Source: Paenibacillus herberti
GTDB taxonomy: Bacteria > Bacillota > Bacilli > Paenibacillales > Paenibacillaceae
DNA: 64,000 bases
Assembly: GCF_002233675.1 (NCBI RefSeq)
Contig: NZ_NMUQ01000002.1
Span: 1,402,121-1,466,120, forward strand
Direction of reading: 5' to 3'
Position 1 is the stretch's first letter. Every line of letters starts with the position of its first letter. This document shows, one piece after another, positions 9,460 to 18,532 of the stretch. The notes under the pieces were generated by a model that did no database searches, had not been told where the DNA came from, and saw only the letters and a program-made list of their open reading frames with translations. Made by a program: the position numbers and the translations under genes.

Positions 9460-12400
9460 TTAGATCAGCTTGCTGTTTGTGAGCAGTTTGTGGATGACAG
9501 TAGCTGCTGCTTCGCGTGTCGTCGAGCCGAGTGGCTTGAATACGGAGCTGCTGCCTGCGATGGAGCCTTCCATCAGGCCAGCGGAAGTGACAAGCGCGAT
9601 GCTGTCCTTCGCGAAGGCGCCAAAGCTTGTTGCGTCACCGTAGGTGGTGATTTTGCCCGTGGTGGAAGATGCGCCCGCCAGCGTTGCCGCTTTAGCCAGC
9701 ATAACGGCAAGTTCCTGGCGGCTGATGATGCCGTTTGGACGGAAGGTGCCGTCGCTGTAGCCGTTGATCAGACCAGCTGTATAAGCTGCGCTCACGGCGT
9801 CATTGTACCAAGCGCCTGCTGCCAGGTCGCTGAACGGAGCTTTTGCTGTTGCAGTGAGGCCCAGGCCGCGTGCCAGCATAGCAGCGAATTCAGCGCGGGT
9901 CACATTGGCTTTTGGCGAGAAGGTGGTAGCCGCCGTGCCGTTGATCAACAGTTTGTCGCTCAGGGACTGGATGCGGGATTGTGCCCACGAGCCAGTGATG
10001 TCGTTGAAGGCTGTGGTGCGCGATGCCGCTGTGTATACGGAGAAGCCTGGACGGCTGACCGTTACGGTCGTCGTGCCATCTTCATTTGCCGAGAATACAG
10101 CAGGGGCTGGAGCTTGTTTGCCATTTTCCAGGAACAAGACGCCGGCTTTGGAGACGGTGATGCCCTTATCCAGGGTGAACGAGCGTTTCAGGAATGTTTT
10201 GGACGGTACGGAAAGCGGTGTAACAGTTGAGCCATTCACTGTGTTAGCTTCAAAGGCAACTGGCGTGCCAAGTACGGTTGCGCCAGCGAATTTGCTTGCC
10301 TCGTCAGCCGCAGGGCGGATGACCAGCTCAAGGCCGCTGCCTGCTGGAACAGAGGCAATCAGGGAAAGAGGAAGCTCAAGCGCTTCTTTACCCGTGTTCA
10401 GGTAGATTGCGCTGCCCGCAGGAGCGGTGCCAAGCAGTTTTACTTGCTCTGCCGTCAGGCTCAGCTTGGAAGCTTTGCCAGCTTCGGCAGCAGCGTTGAA
10501 TACGAGCGCCAGCTTCACATTACCCGTGCCGATTGCAGCTTGCAAATCTGCATACGTAACGGTCGTTACAGTAGCGTTGGCTTGGGAAGCAGTAGCGGAT
10601 TTAACCGTTACTTGTTGCAGGCCTTGAGCGGTGATAGCTTTCAGAGCGCCGCCCGCTGCTACAGGAGCCGGTGTTGGCGTGGCCATTGGGCCTGGGTAGA
10701 AACCAGGACCGCCGCTGCCAGCGTTGTAGTTGCTGTTTACGATGGAGAATGGAATGTAGCCGACAGATTGGTATACAACTTTGCCCTTCGAGATATACGC
10801 TGCGAAAATATTAAAGGAGTAAGATCCATCCTTCAAAGCACCGGCTATCTTCTCTTGATTTGCATCAAGGGAATAGGTTCCGTTGAACGTGTGGCGATAC
10901 GTTTTTGCCTCAATCGGTTCCTCTGAATATACGGCATCAATTACGCTCAGATAACCTACGGTGTCGTCGTTGATGTCGCTAATACTAACCTGCAGGAGGT
11001 TAAAATCTTCAGTAGCTACATTGAAGGAGAGCTCCAGGCTGTCATTGTTGCCGTCGCCGTTCGGGGACAATTGGCGTGTGGACAGCTTTACTTCTTGAAC
11101 GCCATAACCAGTATCGAGAGGCTCTTTGCCTACATGAAGGACGAATGGAATATGCAGCGTTGGCTTGCCTGCCGCTTCCAGTACGATCGAACCTTCATAT
11201 ACACCTTTTGCCGCATCGGCTGCTGGAGCTGCGCTGATGCTGAATGGCTGTTTGCTGTAAGCATTAGCCGTAACGGTTCCGTCTGTCAGACCGCCCAGAG
11301 AAACGTTGATTTTGCTCGTATCCGGCGTTGCGATCGGATCGCGTGGGTCCGAAGTTACTTTTGTGTGCAGCTTCACGGAAGCTTTGTAAGATACAGCTTT
11401 GTCGGAAACGTTATTGACTTGAAGTCCAATTGTTTTCGCTGCGCTTCCAGCTTCCATAATGCCAAAGCTGGCGTTGTCGCCATAATTCGTAACGGCAACT
11501 TTGTTCATGTTCACGTCGTACATCGTCAGTTGCTCGACCGTTTGCAGTAGTGCTGGTGTTTCCAGCGCTTTAGCGATGTTGATACGGCCAGCACCTTGGG
11601 AATATACATCGTAACGGGTTCCAGCGTCATCCGAAATCGGGTCGGCAGTGTTCGCGAGAGCCGCACGGATATCAAAAGGAGTCCAGTTCGGATTAGCCTG
11701 TTGCAGCAATGCTGCAGCGCCCGCTACATGGGGAGCTGCCATGCTGGTGCCGTTGTTGCGGAGATAGGCTTCATCGTACAGAGATGGATCAGTAGAGCCT
11801 TTTCCGTAAGCTGGGTAGGTCGACATGATCGCTACGCCAGGCGCAACGACATCGGGTTTGATGCCGAGCAAGCCGTCGGAATTCGGACCGCGGGAGCTGA
11901 AGTCAGCCATTGTGTCGCCCTTTGAAAGGGTTTTTGGATACTCGCTGCCAAAGTCAAGATTGAAGCTTCCACCTGGGTTGGCTACTAGCTGTCGTGCTAG
12001 TGCTCTACCCTTGCTGCCTTCCATATCGAAGGTAGGGATGTAGTCGAACGTATCACCTAAATAAGCAGCAGGACCGATGAAGCCGTCCCGATCCTTAACA
12101 GATTCGCTCAAGTCAGCGGAATTTGCATCGGTGGATTTGATGTTGCCGTTGAAGATGACGATGGCTTTTGCACCATGTTCTTTAGCATTGGCTACTTTAT
12201 CGACAAAAGGAATATTGCCGCGGGAGACAAGGACAATCTTGCCTTCAACATCGATATTCTTAAAGTCGTTAGCTGTGCCGATACCTGCATATACAGCTGC
12301 AAGCGGCTTGGTGCCGAGAATTTCTGCGAAATTCTCTTGAGAAGTCGTCCAGGCCATTACATTCAAGCCATAATCTTTATATACGGCTTCTGTTACCGTT

Positions 12401-13575
12401 CCGCCATATACCGCTGAAGTTACGCTGCCCGTGTAATGATTGCTTGGGCTTGTTACAGCGCCTACAGAGATGGACAGCTGGCTGGAAGCCGGCGAACCCA
12501 TGGAGTAATAGTATTGCTCGGAATCGGTAGCATTGTTGCCGTTCGCTACGACAGCCACAACTCCGCCCAGTACAGCATTGTTAAGTGCGACGCTATCAGG
12601 CGTAAAAGGATCTTTGGCATCATCTGATCCTAGCGACAGGTTGATGATGTCCATTCCGTCTTCAACTGCATTTTCAATGCCGTCGATGACTTGAGCCGAG
12701 GAGCCTGAGGCGCGGCCGGTCTCGAAATCGAAGCCGAGAACCTTGTACACATAAAGGTCAGACTCATACGCCACACCTTTGTGAGCATATTCGCCGGTAT
12801 TTTTTTCACGGGCTGCAATAGTACCGGATACATGAGTACCGTGAGAGGTTCCCAGATTTCCTGTGTCCTTATTAGGAATTTCCTCAAACGGATCGTCCGT
12901 ATTAAAGAAGGAGTCATGTCCGCCTTTGTAGGCATCCTTCAGATCCGGATGAAGGTAGTCAACGCCGGTGTCAATAACGCCGACCTTGATGCCTTTGCCG
13001 GTAATGTCTTTTGCCCAGGCTTCTGGGGCGTTGATCTGATCAAGCGGATTAATGTCACATTTGCATGCAACGGAATCGTCTGCGGACTCCGTTTTTTCAG
13101 CTTGCGGAATGGAGTAAAAATTGCGGTTTTCGTAGATGGATTTCACACCTGGAACTTTGGCAAGCAAAGGAATCTCATTGGCGGGAAGCTCTACTTCCAT
13201 GCCGTTAAGCACCGTATCGTATTGATACGTTACATCGAGATCAACCCCGATGCTTTCGGCTTTGGCGATAAAGCTGGTCTGTTGGCTGCTGATGCTGCTT
13301 TCCGTCGCCTGCGAGGCGAGGGAGTGGATGCCCATTTTGGCGGCATATTTGCCTTCCGCGATGGATGCTCCATTGAGGGTGACAATAACTTTGATGAGAT
13401 CCTGGGACTTGGTATCAAGGCGGGGCGAGATGAGAGGCTGCAGACCAGCTTGGAGGCTGCTGGTTGATACGGGCTCAGCCGCCGCGGCTTGAACGGCGAA
13501 CGGCGTCAGCAGCAGAGCTGCGGACAGGGTGGTGGACAGAGCCTTGACGAGTGGTAAACGACGGGATTTCTGCAA
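9460..13575 (-). CDS. Cell-surface Vpr-like S8 subtilisin protease with three SLH domains
   Basis: A 1371-residue surface serine protease. Order: signal peptide (about 1-33); I9-type propeptide (about 58-155); S8 domain with Asp202 (VGVIDTGVDY), His245 (SHGTHVSG) and Ser611 (GTSMAAPHVAG); inserted PA domain (about 420-550); Fn3-like domains; a Gly/Pro hinge (GSGGPGFYPGPMATPTPAP, near 1000); a beta-rich region; and three SLH modules at about 1190-1371 (FNDITGSWAQ, FSDLAAGAWYND with GYSDGTFRP, and a third degenerate one). SLH modules bind pyruvylated wall polymer, so the enzyme should be anchored. It starts at TTG after AGAAAGAAGG, the same leader motif as the neighbouring paralogue, consistent with gene duplication followed by tail divergence. 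Confidence 0.94.
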   Translation of the reverse strand: MQKSRRLPLVKALSTTLSAALLLTPFAVQAAAAEPVSTSSLQAGLQPLISPRLDTKSQDLIKVIVTLNGASIAEGKYAAKMGIHSLASQATESSISSQQTSFIAKAESIGVDLDVTYQYDTVLNGMEVELPANEIPLLAKVPGVKSIYENRNFYSIPQAEKTESADDSVACKCDINPLDQINAPEAWAKDITGKGIKVGVIDTGVDYLHPDLKDAYKGGHDSFFNTDDPFEEIPNKDTGNLGTSHGTHVSGTIAAREKNTGEYAHKGVAYESDLYVYKVLGFDFETGRASGSSAQVIDGIENAVEDGMDIINLSLGSDDAKDPFTPDSVALNNAVLGGVVAVVANGNNATDSEQYYYSMGSPASSQLSISVGAVTSPSNHYTGSVTSAVYGGTVTEAVYKDYGLNVMAWTTSQENFAEILGTKPLAAVYAGIGTANDFKNIDVEGKIVLVSRGNIPFVDKVANAKEHGAKAIVIFNGNIKSTDANSADLSESVKDRDGFIGPAAYLGDTFDYIPTFDMEGSKGRALARQLVANPGGSFNLDFGSEYPKTLSKGDTMADFSSRGPNSDGLLGIKPDVVAPGVAIMSTYPAYGKGSTDPSLYDEAYLRNNGTSMAAPHVAGAAALLQQANPNWTPFDIRAALANTADPISDDAGTRYDVYSQGAGRINIAKALETPALLQTVEQLTMYDVNMNKVAVTNYGDNASFGIMEAGSAAKTIGLQVNNVSDKAVSYKASVKLHTKVTSDPRDPIATPDTSKINVSLGGLTDGTVTANAYSKQPFSISAAPAADAAKGVYEGSIVLEAAGKPTLHIPFVLHVGKEPLDTGYGVQEVKLSTRQLSPNGDGNNDSLELSFNVATEDFNLLQVSISDINDDTVGYLSVIDAVYSEEPIEAKTYRHTFNGTYSLDANQEKIAGALKDGSYSFNIFAAYISKGKVVYQSVGYIPFSIVNSNYNAGSGGPGFYPGPMATPTPAPVAAGGALKAITAQGLQQVTVKSATASQANATVTTVTYADLQAAIGTGNVKLALVFNAAAEAGKASKLSLTAEQVKLLGTAPAGSAIYLNTGKEALELPLSLIASVPAGSGLELVIRPAADEASKFAGATVLGTPVAFEANTVNGSTVTPLSVPSKTFLKRSFTLDKGITVSKAGVLFLENGKQAPAPAVFSANEDGTTTVTVSRPGFSVYTAASRTTAFNDITGSWAQSRIQSLSDKLLINGTAATTFSPKANVTRAEFAAMLARGLGLTATAKAPFSDLAAGAWYNDAVSAAYTAGLINGYSDGTFRPNGIISRQELAVMLAKAATLAGASSTTGKITTYGDATSFGAFAKDSIALVTSAGLMEGSIAGSSSVFKPLGSTTREAAATVIHKLLTNSKLI

Positions 13576-14344
13576 GCAAGAACCTTCTTTCTAAAGAGGA
13601 TGTAGGAATATAGTCACCGCTACCATGGTAGAAAAAATAACATTAGTAGTTTAATAAACTACCATTGTCGCAGTAAATTAATCTTAGAATACTCGGACTA
13701 ATAGGGCTTGTCTAGCAGATTTTAGGATATTTTTAATATTGTTTTAACGTTGTTGCGCTGAAACTGCATCGATTAATTGCATTAACGCTGTAGTGTGACG
13801 GTATATTTCTCTGTATTTAGCTGGATTAAATACTATTTTAGGTAAAAATATTGATTAAAAATGAATCTATTGGACTAATCCCTAATAGGTCTATGTGATT
13901 AAAAGTGACATATGTCGACATGAGGCGGCTTATGGTTATTTTTATGGGTGGACTTTGAGTTTTTCTAGTTCATGGTGGACGAGCTGAGGTGCGGTGAGGT
14001 GAGGTTCGTTGGTGAGCGAATGGATGAGTTGAGATGTGATGAGCTACGTCGATGGACGAATGGATGAACTGAGGCGAAATTAGCTTCGCTGGTGGATTAA
14101 TGGAAGAGCTGAGGAGCGATGAGCTTGGTTAGTGCCTGTATAGTGCACGTATTAAAGCATCTCCGAAACGAAGTTATCATGGTTTCTCAATTAGCTGCAT
14201 CCACAGTCACCCGTATCCATTCCAACATTTTAGGGGGACTTACTTAGGGGGACGTCGGCCCTCTTTTGCGCTCTCCTACTAGACTTTACCTTCCAATTAA
14301 AGCGACTAACTCAAGTTGCCTATTTAGCCGAAGATATAGGTATT
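13576..14344. other. Long gene-free divergent intergenic region
   Basis: No convincing gene. The left half (13600-13910) is AT-rich with ATAGG-containing boxes (GGACTAATAGGG near 13694, CCTAATAGGTCTAT near 13881) that may serve the protease promoter. The middle holds a degenerate tandem repeat (listed separately). The right part (14240-14270) has a GGGGGACTTACTTAGGGGGAC direct repeat before the GGDEF gene. Confidence 0.5.
13981..14134. repeat. Degenerate ~40-bp tandem repeat
   Basis: About 3.7 units beginning GAGCTGAGG(T/A)GCG and ending GCGAATGGAT-like: units start near 13981, 14026, 14066 and 14106. They are strongly diverged from each other (roughly two thirds identical by eye). No open reading frame continues through them. 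Confidence 0.6.
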
Positions 14345-14386
14345 GGTGCGAGCGGAAATTCTCGTTTGCCCTGCGCTTGCATCACC
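14345..14386 (+). promoter_or_regulatory. Leader hairpin before the GGDEF gene
   Basis: GGTG-CGAGCG (14345-14354) can pair with CGCTTG-CAT-CACC (14374-14386), giving a bulged stem 20 bases before the GGAGG ribosome site. No T-run follows, so it is not an obvious terminator. It does not match the c-di-GMP riboswitch consensus. Confidence 0.25.
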
Positions 14387-14421
14387 TCTAGGAATAAAGC
14401 GTTGTGGAGGATGGATTTTCT

Positions 14422-15975
14422 ATGATAATAACGGCGTCCTGCCTTATTGCGTCTTGTTTGTCGATTGCCCTTGCCTTGGTGGTATTCCGCTACCGCCAGG
14501 TTCCTGGCGCGAGTTTATACATCGTTCTGGCTTTGCTGTCGGCATTGCTCAGCTTTGGTTCGCTTATGCAATATGTTTTGCCGGAATATGAAGCAAAGCT
14601 GTTCTGGCGCAATATAATGCAGATTCCACTTCTTCTATTTCCTGTGGTCGGGTTGCTGTTCTCGATGGTCTACGCCGGAATGGAGCGCTTGATCCGTCCT
14701 TGGCTCGTTACCGTGCTGTTTGTTATCTCGCTGATCGCGCTGATTCTGATTTTCACGGATGAATCCCATAATTTGATGCGCAGTGCAATCTCACTGGGTG
14801 AGGATGGCTTATTTGATAGGAGTCGAACCAGTCTAAACAGTATTTTTCTGGCCTACACCCAGGCTTTGCATCTCATTGGAGCAGCATTGCTATTGAAGGC
14901 AGCCAGCGGTACAAGCGGCCGTCACCGCTTCCAACTGCTGCTGATGTCGGGGGCGATGCTGCTGCCAGTCGTTTCTTTTAGCATGAACGCCATTAATCAT
15001 GATCTGTCGGCGGGAGCTTCCGGCATTCTGTTCTTTTCGCTTCTGCCTACCTCTGGAGTTCTGTTTTGGGCGTTGTATCGGCATCAGGTGCTGCATGTCG
15101 TACAGTTCGCGCGCAACAAGCTGATCGAAATAATGAAAGAAGGCGTCATCGTCCTGGATACCGAGCAACGAATCATGGACTACAATCCTTCCGCATCCCG
15201 GCTGCTCGCGCGGGCTGAAGGCATTGAGCCGGGGAACTGGATTGCAATGGCGCTGCCCAAGCTGCTGCCTTCTGCAGCGGCATGGTTAGCGGCTCATGAC
15301 AGCCGGAGCGAAATGCATGTTGAATTGCCTTTTCATCTTGAAGAAGAGAATCAGGTGTGGCTGGCTATTACGGTTACGCCGCTTGTATCGGGCCGAGGAA
15401 TGTATTATGGGAGCTTGTCGGTCATTGCAGACATTACGGAAACGAAAAAGCTGGAACAGGACCTCCGCCGCCGGGCTTCCATAGACGGACTGACTGGCAT
15501 TTACAACCGAGACAGCTTTATGGAGCGCGCGCAGCGGCATCTTTCTCTTTGCATGGAGGAAGGGAAAGCGTTCAGCTTACTCATTTTGGATCTGGACTTA
15601 TTCAAGAAAATAAATGATGAGCATGGACATCAGAGTGGAGACATGGCGCTGAAAGGCTTCGTGCAAGTCGTGCAGGGGGTCGTGGTGTGCAGGGCGCTGT
15701 TCGGCCGAGTTGGCGGCGAGGAGTTCGCGATTGCTCTGCCCGACAGCGACTTGGAGCATGCCGCAGAGCTTGCGGAGCTTATCCGCAGCTCTGTTATGAA
15801 TACCGGAGTGTCGCTGGAAGACGGGCGCGAGCTGCAGTTGACCGTAAGTATCGGCTGCTCTGGACGGGATTTCTCTTCGCGTTCGCAGGAAGATAATTTC
15901 CAATTGCTTTATTCCGAGGCGGATCAGGCTCTGTACCGTGCCAAACGGAGCGGGCGCAACAAGGTTCGATTCTAG
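14422..15975 (+). CDS. Membrane diguanylate cyclase (7TM sensor, PAS, GGDEF)
   Basis: About 517 residues. Seven hydrophobic helices cover about residues 1-225, resembling the 7TM region found at the N-terminus of some histidine kinases. A PAS domain follows (about 235-355, KEGVIVLDTEQRIMDYNPSASRLL), then a GGDEF domain (about 365-517) with DGLTGIYNRDSF, DLDLFKKINDEHGHQSGD and the active-site GRVGGEEF, so it should make cyclic di-GMP from two GTP. The RxxD inhibitory site five residues before GGEEF is absent (RALF), suggesting no product inhibition through that site. I chose the ATG at 14422 because GGAGG sits 11 bases upstream; a GTG at 14404 is in frame. Monocistronic. Confidence 0.92.
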   Translation: MIITASCLIASCLSIALALVVFRYRQVPGASLYIVLALLSALLSFGSLMQYVLPEYEAKLFWRNIMQIPLLLFPVVGLLFSMVYAGMERLIRPWLVTVLFVISLIALILIFTDESHNLMRSAISLGEDGLFDRSRTSLNSIFLAYTQALHLIGAALLLKAASGTSGRHRFQLLLMSGAMLLPVVSFSMNAINHDLSAGASGILFFSLLPTSGVLFWALYRHQVLHVVQFARNKLIEIMKEGVIVLDTEQRIMDYNPSASRLLARAEGIEPGNWIAMALPKLLPSAAAWLAAHDSRSEMHVELPFHLEEENQVWLAITVTPLVSGRGMYYGSLSVIADITETKKLEQDLRRRASIDGLTGIYNRDSFMERAQRHLSLCMEEGKAFSLLILDLDLFKKINDEHGHQSGDMALKGFVQVVQGVVVCRALFGRVGGEEFAIALPDSDLEHAAELAELIRSSVMNTGVSLEDGRELQLTVSIGCSGRDFSSRSQEDNFQLLYSEADQALYRAKRSGRNKVRF

Positions 15976-16027
15976 AGCGGACAGCATAGTTAGGGACCGC
16001 GTTAATCAACCGGAACTTTACCCTATT

Positions 16028-16065
16028 AATAGGTCAGCCAGAAATTTATGGTTGGCCTATTTTTC
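16028..16065 (+). terminator. Intrinsic terminator of the GGDEF gene
   Basis: AATAGGTCAGCC pairs with GGTTGGCCTATT (two wobble pairs), followed by TTTTCTTTTT. The stretch 16066-16222 holds nothing further except the ribosome site of the next gene. Confidence 0.85.
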
Positions 16066-16222
16066 TTTTTGCGGCAGGCTGTGGGGAAAGGAGTGGGAAA
16101 TAATGGTGTCATCAATCGTTATAAGTGTGTTGGTTGCGAGGGGACTTGACCCCTGTAGGAATTGAGGTGGAAAATAAGGGTAAGTGTAGTTCGCAGCTGA
16201 AACCGATGAAGGAGGGATTGCC

Positions 16223-17221
16223 TTGCATTTCAGGGCGCTAGTGGTGGATCGACAGGAAGAGAAGGTGGAGTCATCCGTTCAAACTGTAGAGGAGGCCCGG
16301 CTGCCGGAAGGGGATCTGCTCGTCAAAGTCGCTTATTCCAGCATCAATTACAAGGACGCGTTGGCGCTTGAGCCAGACGGAAGAATAGTGGGCCGTTATC
16401 CTCATATTCCAGGGATCGATGCCGCAGGCGAAGTTGTGAAAAGTTCGGATAAAAGGTTCAAGCCAGGGGGCAAAGTCATCGTGACGGGCTACGGGTTCGG
16501 AGTCAGCCAGCATGGCGGCCTCTCGGAATTCGCCCGAATTCCGGCAGATTGGGCGGTGCCGCTTCCGAAAGGTTTGACGGAGCGGGAAGCGATGGCGCTC
16601 GGCACGGCCGGGCTGACGGCAGCCATGTCCGTGCAAAAGCTGCAGGACAACGGCATCTCGCCCTCATCGGGGCCGGTTGTCGTAACTGGAGCGAGCGGTG
16701 GAGTCGGCACGCTAGCCGTGTCGATGTTGGCACGCCTCGGTTATGAGGTGGAGGCGGTGTCAGGCAAGCAGGAGGCGCAGGCTCGCCTGCTTGCGCTTGG
16801 CGCTGCTCGCGTGCTGCCTCGCGAGGAGTTGTTGCCGGAGGAGCTGCGGCCGTTGGACAAGCAGCGCTGGACGGGGGCCATCGACTGCGTCGGCGGCGCA
16901 ATGCTGGCCTGTGTTCTCAGCCGCATGAAATACGGCGGAGCCGTCGCGGCATGTGGAGTGACCAGCGGGGCAGAGTTGCCGGCTAGTGTTTTTCCGTTTA
17001 TTTTGCGGGGCGTCAGCTTGCATGGCATTGACTCGGTGTGGGCTTCACGCGGGCTGCGCGTCAAGCTCTGGAAGCGCATGGCGACTGACCTGAAGCCGCG
17101 CCGCTTGGAGGAGCTCATCTCTGAGATCGAGCTGACTGAGGTGCCGCAGGCGGCCAAAGAGTTGCTGCGAGGCGCCTCCTCTGGCCGCAAAGTTGTGGTG
17201 CTCGACAGCGGCGAGAGATAG
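16223..17221 (+). CDS. YhdH/YhfP-type NADPH quinone oxidoreductase (acryloyl-CoA reductase family)
   Basis: A 332-residue zinc-free medium-chain dehydrogenase/reductase. The catalytic GroES-like domain has SSINYKDALAL (about 39-49) and HIPGIDAAGEVV, typical of the AcuI/YhdH/YhfP group. The Rossmann domain carries the dinucleotide motif VVVTGASGGVGTLAV (about 152-166). AcuI members reduce acryloyl-CoA with NADPH; the true substrate here is unknown and may be a reactive enone or quinone. The start is TTG directly preceded by AAGGAGG. It stands alone between two terminators. Confidence 0.9.
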   Translation: MHFRALVVDRQEEKVESSVQTVEEARLPEGDLLVKVAYSSINYKDALALEPDGRIVGRYPHIPGIDAAGEVVKSSDKRFKPGGKVIVTGYGFGVSQHGGLSEFARIPADWAVPLPKGLTEREAMALGTAGLTAAMSVQKLQDNGISPSSGPVVVTGASGGVGTLAVSMLARLGYEVEAVSGKQEAQARLLALGAARVLPREELLPEELRPLDKQRWTGAIDCVGGAMLACVLSRMKYGGAVAACGVTSGAELPASVFPFILRGVSLHGIDSVWASRGLRVKLWKRMATDLKPRRLEELISEIELTEVPQAAKELLRGASSGRKVVVLDSGER

Positions 17222-17291
17222 TGGCGGGCGGCGCTGTCTGTTGTATGGTGTCTGCTACCCGCCGTCTGCGGGAGCTCGTAGGGGAGGATGC

Positions 17292-17338
17292 AAAAAGCCA
17301 TGGAAATCACGGATTATTCGTGTTTCCATGGCTTTTTT
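17292..17338 (+). terminator. Intrinsic terminator of the oxidoreductase gene
   Basis: AAAAAGCCATGGAAA...TTTCCATGGCTTTTTT with an inner ACG/CGT stem; it is symmetrical enough to work on both strands. Confidence 0.88.
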
Positions 17339-17443
17339 GTCATACGAGGATGTATATCCTTCACGCACGGATATCATCTAAGCGAGAAGGTGAATTAATG
17401 ATTGCTTGCTTGTACATATTGCGCGCAGGAGCGAGTTAGCCCA

Positions 17444-17968
17444 TTAGACTTTGCGCCCAACGTACACGAGATCTCGCTCAATGCCGTCCAAAATGGCTAC
17501 GCGGGGTAAACGTCCCCAGATTTCGAAGCCATGCTTTTGGAAGAGGCGCAGACTAGGCTCGTTATGGCCGAAAACAAGACCGACCAAGGAGTGGATGCCG
17601 AGGCCGGGACATGCTTCCAGTGCCCGCTGCAGCAGGAGACCGCCGAGACCTTGGCCGCGAAGCAGTGGTGACAGATAGATGCTCACCTCAGCGGTTCCGT
17701 TGTAGGCGGCTCGAGGGTGAAAGGACTGGTAGCTGAGCCAAGCGACAACAGCGCCGGATGAATTTTTGAGCGTCCATAGGGGACGCAAGTCTGGAGAATG
17801 CTCGTCATACCAGGCTTGGCGGTCCGTTGGCGCAATGGGTTCCAGATCGGCCGTGACCATGCGTCCAGCAATGGTCGTATTATAAATGTCGACGATGGCC
17901 GGGAGATCCTCCGGCAGCGCATCGGTAAGGGTGTAGGTCAGGAGGGTTTCATTCATGATGTTCAGCAT
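17444..17968 (-). CDS. GNAT N-acetyltransferase, phosphinothricin-acetyltransferase-like
   Basis: A 174-residue acetyl-CoA-dependent N-acetyltransferase. The acetyl-CoA-binding motif A is VSIYLSPLLRGQGLGGLLLQ (about 95-114), with the Q/RxxGxG/A loop as RGQGLGG. The N-terminal ALPEDLPAIVDIYN and the Asn-rich GLVFGHNEPSLRLFQKHGFE (about 130-149) are typical of the Pat/YwnH group, which acetylates phosphinothricin, methionine sulfone or similar amino acids. The substrate is not determinable. Two in-frame ATGs (codons 1 and 5) compete; the second has slightly better spacing from AAAGG. No operon partner. Confidence 0.88.
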   Translation of the reverse strand: MLNIMNETLLTYTLTDALPEDLPAIVDIYNTTIAGRMVTADLEPIAPTDRQAWYDEHSPDLRPLWTLKNSSGAVVAWLSYQSFHPRAAYNGTAEVSIYLSPLLRGQGLGGLLLQRALEACPGLGIHSLVGLVFGHNEPSLRLFQKHGFEIWGRLPRVAILDGIERDLVYVGRKV

Positions 17969-18165
17969 CCTTTCGCCTTAATTAGCTGTCCCTATGTTAG
18001 CACGAGGATTAGGATTCGGCTATGCGAAGAGGGCGGGGAGTTGCCAGTAGAAAATAGAAAGCCACTCAGAGAATCGTAAGCTTAAAGTCCCTTCACACTA
18101 TCTTCAATCGGATGTGTAACATTCGTTTCCATCTACGAATATCGTCGGAAGCTCTTACAATATGT

Positions 18166-18330
18166 TCAGTCCGTTTTTCTAATTTTTTTAATTGAAGCAA
18201 ATATTTTTACTATTATTTTATCGAAGAAGTAACTTAGATATTTTTTGACTAGGAAACCTACCAAAGCAAAGAATAGTGAAAAAACTATTATAAACAAAAA
18301 TAGTTTTAGTCCTGTTTCTATAGATTCCAC
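18166..18330 (-). CDS. AT-rich small membrane protein (54 aa)
   Basis: Starts at GTG with GGAGGCG about 12 bases upstream and ends at TGA. The product begins MESIETGLKLFLFIIVFSLF, has one strong transmembrane helix (about 8-28), and then a very basic tail (LVKKYLSYFFDK ... IKKIRKTD). Codons are strikingly AT-rich (ATA, TTT, AAA, CTA) compared with all flanking genes, suggesting recent acquisition. A single helix plus a Lys-rich end is also the build of small type-I toxins or holin-like peptides, but no antitoxin RNA was identified. It lies next to a transposase remnant. Confidence 0.55.
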   Translation of the reverse strand: MESIETGLKLFLFIIVFSLFFALVGFLVKKYLSYFFDKIIVKIFASIKKIRKTD

Positions 18331-18350
18331 TTAAATACAGCGCCTCCTTT

Positions 18351-18480
18351 TTATCTTGAAATAGCTGAAAGATAACCGAGCAATCCATGGATTCGCTTCC
18401 GGTTGTAAAAAATTCGATGCCACAGCAGGCAGTCTAGAGCTTTATTTTCTCCTCGACGGATGTCGCTATGGCAACACCAA
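18351..18480 (-). pseudogene. IS3-family transposase C-terminal remnant
   Basis: Read on the minus strand, the frame ending at TAA (18351-18353) gives IFYNRKRIHGLLGYLS, a close match to the FYNxKRxHSxLGYLSP end of the IS3/IS150-group DDE transposase (OrfB). The frame upstream (RRGENKALDCLLWH) keeps the right spacing for about 20 more residues and then degenerates. No start codon, catalytic DDE residues or inverted repeats remain. This is a footprint of a lost insertion sequence. Confidence 0.55.
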
Positions 18481-18532
18481 CAAGCCCACACTGCCTCATG
18501 AAGAGGAGGGCGGGCCCGGAACAAAGGGACCT

